Of a DNA stretch of 51,052 nucleotides, positions 45,613 through 51,052 are shown in pieces. The notes beneath the pieces are model-generated. The model did not search any database. It had not been told where the DNA came from and was given only the letters and a program-made list of their open reading frames with translations. Both the position numbers and the translations under genes were made by a program. Source of the stretch: Patescibacteria group bacterium (lineage in GTDB: Bacteria; Patescibacteriota; JACPGU01); assembly GCA_028718745.1 (NCBI GenBank), contig JAQULF010000006.1:1-51052 (forward strand), read 5' to 3'. Numbering within the stretch: the stretch's first letter is position 1; every line of letters begins with the position of its first letter.

Positions 45613-45920
45613 TATTTTACTTCTTTATTTACCCAATCAGTATAATTTTTATTTGCCTCAACATCAAATTTCATTATACAAGGTATTTTATAAGGATGAA
45701 GCTTGGTTACTTCTGATTTAACTTTTTCCCAATAGCTTCCCTTAGTTTTTAGGATTGAAACAATCTCTTTTGAATTTTCAATTTTATCTTTCCACCAGTA
45801 GGCGCTTTCAATCGGGAAAAAGTTAGCGCAGGCAATCAAACGATTTTTCATCAAAAAATCCGCAATTTTCTTAGCTGTTTTCAAATCCGGATATGTTATG
45901 TAGATGATTATGAAGCTCAT
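45612..45920 (-). CDS. cutA: CutA1-like divalent ion tolerance protein
   Basis: A 102-residue trimeric signal-type protein of the CutA1 family. I start at MSFIIIYITYPDLKTAKKIADFLMKNRLIACANFFPIESAYWWKDKIENSKEIVSILKT, which covers the family signature (ACANFFP, YWWKGKIE-like). A start 18 nt upstream is possible but would overlap hicA. KIPCIMKFDVEANKNYTDWVNKEV closes the fold. Family role: metal tolerance, poorly understood. It follows hicA by 4 nt. Confidence 0.9.
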   Translation of the reverse strand: MSFIIIYITYPDLKTAKKIADFLMKNRLIACANFFPIESAYWWKDKIENSKEIVSILKTKGSYWEKVKSEVTKLHPYKIPCIMKFDVEANKNYTDWVNKEVK

Positions 45921-45924
45921 ATTA

Positions 45925-46137
45925 TTATTCAAAATCACTTTGCTGGAGTTTTGATTGGCGTAAAATAGATCTAAAGGTTCCGTACACTATTTCTTTTCCG
46001 TGAATGGGGACAATGACAGTTAGAGGAGGAATACTATTTTTTCTATATTTAGAGTGAGAACCATTTTGAGAAACAAAAAAGAAGCCCTTATCGACAAGGA
46101 CTTTTAAAATCACCTTAAGTTTAATTGGTTTAGGCAT
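45925..46137 (-). CDS. hicA: HicA-type toxin
   Basis: A 70-residue mRNA interferase of the double-stranded RNA-binding-like HicA fold. The active His is in FFFVSQNGSHSKYRK, followed by VIVPIHGKEIVYGTFRSILRQSKL, the usual end. It overlaps hicB by 8 nt. Expected to block translation by cutting mRNA until bound by HicB. Confidence 0.87.
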   Translation of the reverse strand: MPKPIKLKVILKVLVDKGFFFVSQNGSHSKYRKNSIPPLTVIVPIHGKEIVYGTFRSILRQSKLQQSDFE

Positions 46138-46354
46138 GTTGAAGCTGAAGTTTTACTAAAGTGAGAGATGGATTTTTTATCTCTGACTTTTTTGGTATAG
46201 GGATATCTTCAAAATAAAGCTCCAAAGCTTCTTGCAACATTTTTAGAGCTTCTTTTTTTGTTTTACCGTAACTCGCAACATCTACATCTAAACATTGGGA
46301 AACATAATATCTCCCCTCTTTCCAAACTACCGATTTTAGATCAATTTTTTTCAT
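46130..46354 (-). CDS. hicB: HicB-type antitoxin
   Basis: A 74-residue antitoxin with the partial RNase H-like fold: MKKIDLKSVVWKEGRYYVSQCLDVDVASYGKTKKEALKMLQEALELYFED. I start at 46354, since the open frame upstream reads into the intergenic DNA and terminator. It is the first gene of hicB-hicA-cutA. No separate DNA-binding domain is seen in this short form. Confidence 0.85.
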   Translation of the reverse strand: MKKIDLKSVVWKEGRYYVSQCLDVDVASYGKTKKEALKMLQEALELYFEDIPIPKKSEIKNPSLTLVKLQLQHA

Positions 46355-46419
46355 AATTTTTATTGTTTGCTTTATTTTAAACAAAAGAAATAAATAAGTC
46401 AAATTTTCACCACAAAAAA

Positions 46420-46447
46420 ACAGCCCCATTTCTGGGACTGTTTTTTT
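46420..46447 (-). terminator. intrinsic terminator of the RRM gene
   Basis: Minus strand: ACAGTCCCA-GAAA-TGGGGCTGT then TTTTTT. The stem is 9 bp with one G-U. Confidence 0.88.
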
Positions 46448-46454
46448 GTATCTA

Positions 46455-46760
46455 TTAGTCTCTGAAGTCTCTTCGAGGAGCTCCACCGAAATCTCTTCGT
46501 GGGGGTCTCTCTTCTTGAGGTCTTGCTTCGCTAACGATAACTTTTCTACCACCGATTTCTTGTCCGTTGTACATCTCGATTGCAGCTTTTGCGCCGTCTT
46601 CATCGGCCATTTCTACAAAGCCGAAACCTTTTGATCTACCAGACATTCTGTCAGTGATGATGGTTGCTGTATCTACTGCGCCTGCTTTTGAGAAGAGTTC
46701 TTTCAACTCATCAGCAGTAGTAGAATAAGGCAAACCACCTACATAAAGTTTTTTGCTCAT
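46455..46760 (-). CDS. RRM RNA-binding protein
   Basis: A 101-residue protein with a single RNA-recognition motif: RNP2 LYVGGL (residues 5-10) and RNP1 KGFGFVEM, with TDRMSGRSKGFGFV before it. A short Arg/Asp/Gly tail follows (RPPRRDFGGAPRRDFRD). It resembles the cold-inducible Rbp proteins of cyanobacteria. It likely binds single-stranded RNA as a chaperone. The leader of about 110 nt includes a 9-bp hairpin, suggesting self or temperature control. Confidence 0.93.
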   Translation of the reverse strand: MSKKLYVGGLPYSTTADELKELFSKAGAVDTATIITDRMSGRSKGFGFVEMADEDGAKAAIEMYNGQEIGGRKVIVSEARPQEERPPRRDFGGAPRRDFRD

Positions 46761-46788
46761 TTTCGTCTAAATTTATTAATTATTACTT

Positions 46789-46826
46789 TTGTAAGGCGAC
46801 CTTTCTTACTGACTTTTGCCTTACAA
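46789..46826 (-). promoter_or_regulatory. hairpin in the RRM gene leader
   Basis: TTGTAAGGC pairs perfectly with GCCTTACAA across 20 nt, ending 28 nt before the start codon. It may be a thermosensor or a binding site for the RRM protein. Confidence 0.5.
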
Positions 46827-46878
46827 GAAATAACATTATACGGGGCAAACTCACTTAAGAAAACTTACAACTGGGGTC

Positions 46879-46907
46879 ATTATATAGCATAATCAGGAAA
46901 ATAGCAA
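46879..46907 (-). promoter_or_regulatory. promoter of the RRM gene
   Basis: Minus strand: TTGCTA, 17-nt spacer, TATAAT. A second TATAAT is at 46835-46840, nearer the gene. Confidence 0.65.
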
Positions 46908-46936
46908 GGAGTATTATTAAAAAAGGTTTTTCGTGA

Positions 46937-46942
46937 TATAAT
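46937..46942 (+). promoter_or_regulatory. extended -10 upstream of obg
   Basis: TGATATAAT. A second TATAAT is at 47024-47029, closer to the gene, after the repeat. Confidence 0.5.
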
Positions 46943-46950
46943 ATATTTGC

Positions 46951-47020
46951 TATCCTCCTTCGTTGCTTACTGAAAAACGAATTAAATTCTGTTATTTCAG
47001 TAGCGCGCTTCGGCGGATGA
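46951..47020. repeat. REP-like inverted repeat upstream of obg
   Basis: TATCCTCCTTCGTTGCTTAC and TTTCAGTAGCGCGCTTCGGC are near reverse complements (CTGAAA/TTTCAG, CCTTCG/CGGCGG), about 70 bp in total. Confidence 0.6.
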
Positions 47021-47051
47021 CACTATAATATTTTTTAATCTAAGGTGTGTT

Positions 47052-48320
47052 ATGTTCTACGATGAAGCGAAAGTAAAAGTTAAAGCCGGGGATGGGGGCA
47101 ATGGGGTTGTCTCATTTTTTCGTACAAAAGGAATTACCCATGGCGGGCCGGATGGCGGAGATGGCGGAGCGGGGGGCAATATTTTTGTAGAAGCGACGGA
47201 TAGCGAAAACACGCTTTCTGATTTTATTCATCAAAAAGAATTTGAGGCAGACAATGGGAAGCCCGGCGAAAAACAAAGAAGGCACGGCAAAAACGGAGAA
47301 GATTTAATTTTAAAAGTTCCAGTCGGCACAGTTTTTTTTCGAACCAATATAAACGACAAGGATATATTTATTTTTGATTTGAATAAAAATGGTCAAAGGG
47401 AATTGTTAGCTCGCGGTGGTAGAGGAGGATTTGGCAACGCGCATTTTACTTCGTCAACTCGTCAGTCGCCTAAATTTGCCGAGCTGGGTTCTCCCGGAGA
47501 TGAATTTAATATCAAAATGGAATTGCGATTAATCGCTGATGTTGGATTGATCGGATACCCAAATAGCGGCAAATCCACCTTGCTTTCTCGCGTAACTTCG
47601 GCTCGACCAAAGATTGCTAATTATCCGTTCACCACCATAATTCCCAATCTAGGGGTAATTGAAAGAGGTAAAACCAGATTGGTTTTAGCCGATATCCCAG
47701 GATTAATTGAAGGAGCTTCTGCCGGAAAAGGGTTAGGCCATGAGTTTTTGCGCCACATTCGGCGCACTCGTCTTCTAGTTCATCTGATCGACGGGACGGA
47801 AGATGATTGGGTAAAAAGGTATAAGGAAATTCGAAAAGAACTAGGGGAATTTGATAAAGAAATTCTTAAGAAAAAAGAATTGATTGTTGTGAATAAAATT
47901 GATGCGGTAGATAAGGAAGAAATTAAGGAGAAATTAAAGGAAATTAAAAAGAAATTAAAGATTAAGAATGTCTACCCCATTTCAGCGGTTACCGGCGAAG
48001 GTGTGAAAGAATTGTTTAATGATGTATTTGAAATAGCTTCCAAAACCCCTGTTCCTGAAATTGATATTAAGGCCGAGAAAATCTTCACCTTCGCGGATGT
48101 TGATCCGAGAGCATTCGACATTGTCAAAATCAAAAAAGGATTCCGAATTTATTGTAAAAAAGTTGATGAGATCGCAGAACGGACAAACTTCACCAACTGG
48201 GAAGCGGTGGAAAGAGTTCGTGATGTGATGCAAAAATTGGGGATAGTTAAGGCTATGATAAAGCAAGGTTTACAACCGGGAGATATGGTATGGGTAGGGG
48301 ATAAAGCCATAGAGTGGTAG
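47052..48320 (+). CDS. obg: GTPase ObgE/CgtA
   Basis: Obg is an essential GTPase that acts in 50S assembly and stress control. The 422-residue protein has the glycine-rich N-terminal fold (GDGGNGVVSFFRTKGITHGGPDGGDGGAGGNIFVEA), the G domain with G1 GYPNSGKSTLL, switch KIANYPFTTIIPNLG, G3 DIPGLIEGA, G4 NKID, and the OCT domain at the end (IYCKKVDEIAERTNFTNWEAVERVRDVMQKLGI...GDMVWVGDKAIEW). The length is normal. Confidence 0.97.
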   Translation: MFYDEAKVKVKAGDGGNGVVSFFRTKGITHGGPDGGDGGAGGNIFVEATDSENTLSDFIHQKEFEADNGKPGEKQRRHGKNGEDLILKVPVGTVFFRTNINDKDIFIFDLNKNGQRELLARGGRGGFGNAHFTSSTRQSPKFAELGSPGDEFNIKMELRLIADVGLIGYPNSGKSTLLSRVTSARPKIANYPFTTIIPNLGVIERGKTRLVLADIPGLIEGASAGKGLGHEFLRHIRRTRLLVHLIDGTEDDWVKRYKEIRKELGEFDKEILKKKELIVVNKIDAVDKEEIKEKLKEIKKKLKIKNVYPISAVTGEGVKELFNDVFEIASKTPVPEIDIKAEKIFTFADVDPRAFDIVKIKKGFRIYCKKVDEIAERTNFTNWEAVERVRDVMQKLGIVKAMIKQGLQPGDMVWVGDKAIEW

Positions 48321-48336
48321 CATGTCTCTATCCTTA

Positions 48337-48996
48337 CTAAAAATTATCTTTGATTTTGTTCTTCAAATGGCTTCCGATTTCTTTTCCCACTTCCCGATAC
48401 ATTTTTCCTCTATGTTTCAATCCTTGTTCCAGACCCATTTTCTGCTCTTTCATGAGATGTGAGACGCCGGGTAAAAAGACCTTTTTGACCCGAGCTTTTT
48501 TCTTCTTAAAATGATTTTTGAGCGCGATTTCCAGACCGAAACGGCTATCTTTAATGTTAGCGTCCTCAATTAAATACTTGAAAAAAGCTTGCTGGCCGGA
48601 AAGATTTGAGCCGGCTTTTTGAATGAAGCTCATCCAAGCTCTTTTCTCATGCTGGATAACGCCGACGCAAACATGCACCCCTTCATTTTTCAGAGGTGTA
48701 ATTATCTTCTCCAAATGTTCTCTTGAAACACCAATTAGATCCGCATCCAGCATAACAATAACCTCGCCGGTAGCTTTTTGCAATCCTTGCCAAACAGCTC
48801 CACCTTTGCCGACATTTTGTTCCAAATCGATAAAGTCAATTCCACCAATTCGCTTCAATATATAGGGTGTCATGTCGGTTGAGCCGTCGCTAATCACAAT
48901 AATCTCGTCAAAAAGTCCAATTCCTTTGACGACTTCGACAATCCCAAAAATAGTTTTTTCTTCATTGTAAGCGGGAATGACACAAGATATTTTCAT
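48337..48996 (-). CDS. family 2 glycosyltransferase
   Basis: A 219-residue GT-A enzyme. It begins MKISCVIPAYNEEKTIFGIVEVV; the nucleotide-sugar site includes IVISDGSTDMTP and the metal-binding DxD area is VIVMLDADLIGV. The C-terminal part (KVFLPGVSHLMKEQKMGLEQGLKHRGKMYREVGKEI) has no membrane segment. I start at 48996 because TATTAT ends 6 nt before that ATG, as in other leaderless genes; an ATG at 49011 adds five residues. Probably makes a surface or lipid glycan. Confidence 0.9.
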   Translation of the reverse strand: MKISCVIPAYNEEKTIFGIVEVVKGIGLFDEIIVISDGSTDMTPYILKRIGGIDFIDLEQNVGKGGAVWQGLQKATGEVIVMLDADLIGVSREHLEKIITPLKNEGVHVCVGVIQHEKRAWMSFIQKAGSNLSGQQAFFKYLIEDANIKDSRFGLEIALKNHFKKKKARVKKVFLPGVSHLMKEQKMGLEQGLKHRGKMYREVGKEIGSHLKNKIKDNF

Positions 48997-49002
48997 ATTT
49001 TT

Positions 49003-49008
49003 ATAATA
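49003..49008 (-). promoter_or_regulatory. -10 box TATTAT, leaderless GT2
   Basis: On the minus strand, 6 nt before ATG 48996. Confidence 0.5.
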
Positions 49009-49236
49009 CATTAAAACAACATTGTTGCAATCCTATAATTTACTTTTTGGCTTGACCAATGGCTTTTTATATGATTTTATGGTAGATAAAAGAAACCGAT
49101 ATTTTTTCAGAAAACATGCAAAAAGAAGGAAACTGTCGGTAATCAAGATCATTTACAAAAAGATTCAAAAGTGAAACATACATCTTGAGATGCTTATAAA
49201 CTGGCACGGCCAGGAAAATCAAAATGGAGGAATATC

Positions 49237-49686
49237 ATGCCGGATTACAGTATGATCAGCTTGGAAGATTTGCTGGAAGCGCTGAAGAAAATGCGGAACC
49301 CGGACTTCGAAATAGCCGACGGCGAGCAGTACCCGTTCGATGTGACCATCATGAGCGAAGGTGCCGAAGCGCCAAAGATTTTCGGCGTTGTTGTTACCAA
49401 AGACGGTGTCATGATCGAGGAAGATAAGAAGACGGGCATCGAAGATGCTGTGGATATCGATATTCTCCTCGGTGGCGTCAAAACGCTCGTTGAAATGCAG
49501 ATCGGCGGTCTGGAAAAGGCCATCCAGCTTATATCCTACGGCAGCATCTACACCACCAACCCCGCCACGGTACAGATGTGGTTCAAACTTTTCCAGATTG
49601 GCGAGGAAGCGCTCGAGAAGGCGCTCACCGCGGTCGTCGAAACCGATGCACCGTCGCCGGCGACACGGTGGCCGGTGGAGGATTGA
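49237..49686 (+). CDS. hypothetical protein, possibly SCP2-like
   Basis: A 149-residue, GC-richer gene with the ribosome site AATGGAGGAATATC. The product (MISLEDLLEALKKMRNPDFEI, VDIDILLGGVKTLVEMQIGGLEKAIQLISYGSIYTTNPATVQMWFKLF) recalls sterol-carrier SCP2 domains, where a late helix follows a GxxAL-type loop, but the match is weak. It is a single-gene unit with its own terminator. Codon use, with many GCG/GTC/CTC codons, differs from the AT-rich neighbours, so recent gain is possible. The gap before it (49012-49236) shows no other gene; TTGACC near 49053 is a possible -35. Confidence 0.7.
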   Translation: MPDYSMISLEDLLEALKKMRNPDFEIADGEQYPFDVTIMSEGAEAPKIFGVVVTKDGVMIEEDKKTGIEDAVDIDILLGGVKTLVEMQIGGLEKAIQLISYGSIYTTNPATVQMWFKLFQIGEEALEKALTAVVETDAPSPATRWPVED

Positions 49687-49721
49687 ACCGGCGCAACACT
49701 ATTATCAAACATGTAATACCC

Positions 49722-49755
49722 GAAGGGGCTGCGAAAGCGGTCCCTTCATTCGTTT
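49722..49755 (+). terminator. intrinsic terminator of the 49237 gene
   Basis: GAAGGGGC.../GGTCCCTTC hairpin followed by ATTCGTTT. Confidence 0.65.
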
Positions 49756-49797
49756 AAGAAAAAAATCTAACAATTAAGGGAATGCGCTAAGGGGAGA

Positions 49798-49884
49798 ATG
49801 GGACATATTCGCGGTCAAAACCTGATACCTATTATTTTAGATCTAATGGGCATGGCGGAATTAGCGGAATTATATGGAGCTTAG
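49798..49884 (+). CDS. possible 28-residue small protein
   Basis: Frame MGHIRGQNLIPIILDLMGMA... ends in TAG at 49882-49884. AAGGGGAGA lies just before the ATG. The product has a hydrophobic centre. It could also be the end of a decayed gene. No other evidence. Confidence 0.22.
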   Translation: MGHIRGQNLIPIILDLMGMAELAELYGA

Positions 49885-49888
49885 AGTT

Positions 49889-50341
49889 TCAGTGCAATTT
49901 TTTTTGCATCAAATATGAACTTCCTTGTTCTTCTATAATTTTATAACCAATTCTTTTGTACATTGCCAAGGCAGGATTATCAACAAAAACTCGCAGTTTT
50001 ATCATTTTGAGACCTTTCCTTTTTATAATCCTTTCAAGTAACTCCATAATTTTAGTACCAATTCCTCTGCCTCTAAATAAACCCGAAATTTGTAAATCCC
50101 CTAGGTGCCAGTTATTTTCTTTAAATGAAAGCTTGTAGAATCCGATTCGTCTATTATTAAGTTCAATTATTTTTACAAATTTCGGATTAAAGTTTCTTCT
50201 GTAGCTTTTTGGTTTCCATTCGAGTTTATGTTTTATATAGAAAGGCCGCATGTTTCTTTTTGTTAGCTCATAACAATAGCGATAATCATTCCAAGATGAG
50301 TTTCTAATATTGACAATTTTGTTTGAGATTTTTATTTTCAT
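49889..50341 (-). CDS. GNAT family N-acetyltransferase
   Basis: A 150-residue acetyltransferase. The acetyl-CoA loop is in LQISGLFRGRGIGTKIMELLERII (RGRGIGT fits R/Q-x2-G-x-G/A), with the upstream strand NNRRIGFYKLSFKENNWHLGDL and the closing LRVFVDNPALAMYKRIGYKIIEE (N and Y of motif B). It may act on an N-terminus or a small amine; the substrate is unknown. Confidence 0.87.
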   Translation of the reverse strand: MKIKISNKIVNIRNSSWNDYRYCYELTKRNMRPFYIKHKLEWKPKSYRRNFNPKFVKIIELNNRRIGFYKLSFKENNWHLGDLQISGLFRGRGIGTKIMELLERIIKRKGLKMIKLRVFVDNPALAMYKRIGYKIIEEQGSSYLMQKKLH

Positions 50342-50369
50342 AGCAATAAGTTATGATTCTATTTAATAT

Positions 50370-50822
50370 TTAATTCTGAACGATATTTTTCCAATTATCT
50401 TTGAGCCACTTTTTTTGAAACTTTAAAATGTTGTTCAGGCCTCTTTGCTTTAATTCATTATTTATAATTCCGCCGTAGTGGGGGAAGCGATGATGCCTTT
50501 CGCGCATAGAATTGAATCCATGCACAAAATGGGCGAATTCATGTGCCAAGACTCCATCAACAATTTCTTCGGGAATTTCCGGATTTTGCAGATGGCCGTT
50601 GATGGTAATAATACTAACTACTTCTTCGGCGGAAAGTGTTTTCAACCTTCTTTGCTCCACCCTTCGACTCATCTTCACTTTCTCGCGAATAGTAATAGAC
50701 CCCAGCCGGGTTTTTGAGCTTCTGCCAAAACGAACCTCGATTTCATTGCCATCGGTAATTTCAGCAAAATAACCTTGCCAGATACTATGCAATCTGTTTG
50801 CGAGCCATGTATTATCGCGCAT
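50370..50822 (-). CDS. SprT/YgjP-like zinc metallopeptidase
   Basis: A 150-residue protein with the HExxH motif in VLAHEFAHFVHGF (residues about 93-97) and a likely third ligand in RHHRFPHYGG. Such SprT/WLM-type proteins act on damaged or DNA-linked proteins, or have unknown roles. The N-terminus is basic with MSRRVEQRRLKTLS, and no signal peptide is seen. Start ATG at 50820-50822. Confidence 0.8.
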   Translation of the reverse strand: MRDNTWLANRLHSIWQGYFAEITDGNEIEVRFGRSSKTRLGSITIREKVKMSRRVEQRRLKTLSAEEVVSIITINGHLQNPEIPEEIVDGVLAHEFAHFVHGFNSMRERHHRFPHYGGIINNELKQRGLNNILKFQKKWLKDNWKNIVQN

Positions 50823-50850
50823 AAATTAAAAAAATTCTAATATCGAATAT

Positions 50851-50950
50851 CTAAATTCTAAACAAACTCCAAATCACAAATAACAAATTTTAAAAAGTTT
50901 GGAAAATTGGAACTTAGATATTGTTTAGGATTTAGAACTTAGGATTTAGG
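50851..50950. repeat. AT-rich dispersed inverted repeat, copy 2
   Basis: Nearly the same 98-100 bp as 7015-7112: CTAAATTCTAAACAAACTCC, TTTGGAAAATTGGAA and TTAGATATTGTTTAGGATTT. Confidence 0.82.
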
Positions 50951-50952
50951 GT

Positions 50953-51052
50953 TTACTGTATTTTATATACTCTATCTTCTTGTCTGACTTTCTTGCCAAC
51001 TTTGATCCCAACTTGTTTTTTGCCTTTTGCCACCATGACCTGTTTGCCATAT
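50953..51052 (-). CDS. partial C-terminus of an unidentified protein
   Basis: Thirty-two codons end the window on the minus strand: YGKQVMVAKGKKQVGIKV then GKKVRQEDRVYKIQ and TAA. It is basic, as in RNA- or ribosome-linked proteins. The start lies outside the window, or at the internal ATG (MVAKGKKQ). No family can be named. Confidence 0.5.
   Translation of the reverse strand, partial: YGKQVMVAKGKKQVGIKVGKKVRQEDRVYKIQ

Noticed and set aside
1-51052. tRNA or rRNA genes
   Set aside because: I looked for T-loop GGTTCGA-type boxes and conserved rRNA segments. GGTTC occurrences belong to REP hairpins. None could be supported by eye.

Overview
The window looks like one contig of a Patescibacteria/CPR bacterium, probably of the Parcubacteria type. 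I infer this from the AT-rich sequence, the compact core genes (155-residue EF-Ts, 411-residue ProRS), families common in CPR (DUF5674, DUF5665, YtxH-like, split PEP-utilizer proteins) and many short palindromic repeats. No rRNA, tRNA or CRISPR array was recognised. TGA works as a stop (the 29434 gene ends in ATGA coupled to the next start), so code 11 applies. RF1 is present.

Layout. 1-4.6 kb: gatA 3' end, Nudix, HEPN-like protein, murI, gatB. 4.6-6 kb: two exported or membrane genes with matching promoters and leaders. 6-12.2 kb: dus, a beta-propeller envelope protein, small membrane proteins, an HtrA protease and prmC (opposite strand). 12.4-17.7 kb: rubrerythrin-like protein, small hypothetical genes, a PolB-type exonuclease, a REP-associated transposase (RAYT), prfA, rpmE. 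18-23.5 kb: rpsB-tsf, pyruvoyl arginine decarboxylase, frr, rseP, a second RAYT, proS. 23.6-29.2 kb: HD-GYP protein, LysM/M23 peptidase, coiled-coil proteins, a zinc-ribbon protein and a histidine phosphatase. 44-51 kb: patatin, zinc-ribbon genes (one broken), cutA with hicBA, an RRM protein, obg, a glycosyltransferase, GNAT and SprT-like genes.

The most striking region is 29.4-43.9 kb. Six proteins share a C-terminal phosphohistidine swivel domain (PEP-utilizer mobile domain, GG-I/V-TCHAAI) but differ at their N-termini. They are followed by a GNAT-like protein, a histidine phosphatase and one free-standing ATP-grasp kinase of the PPDK N-terminal type. Together they carry the parts of a rifampicin phosphotransferase or PEP synthase, split into one kinase and a family of acceptor/substrate modules; no PEP-binding TIM barrel is visible. 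Phage-type genes (KilA-N, Bro-N), a RelE-type toxin-antitoxin pair and two small genes interrupt the array. Four short copies of the extreme 3' end of the swivel domain remain beside this cargo. I know of no described system with this layout.

Two other themes cross the window. First, palindromic REP elements, mostly GTAGGG...CCCTAC hairpin doublets, sit in frame inside genes (dus, prmC and both RAYT genes). Second, there are two gene-start styles: housekeeping-type genes with a -10 box exactly 6 nt before the ATG, suggesting leaderless mRNA (murI, dus, frr, proS, the relB-like antitoxin, DUF5674, GT2), and single, slightly GC-richer accessory genes with strong Shine-Dalgarno sites, structured leaders and their own terminators.
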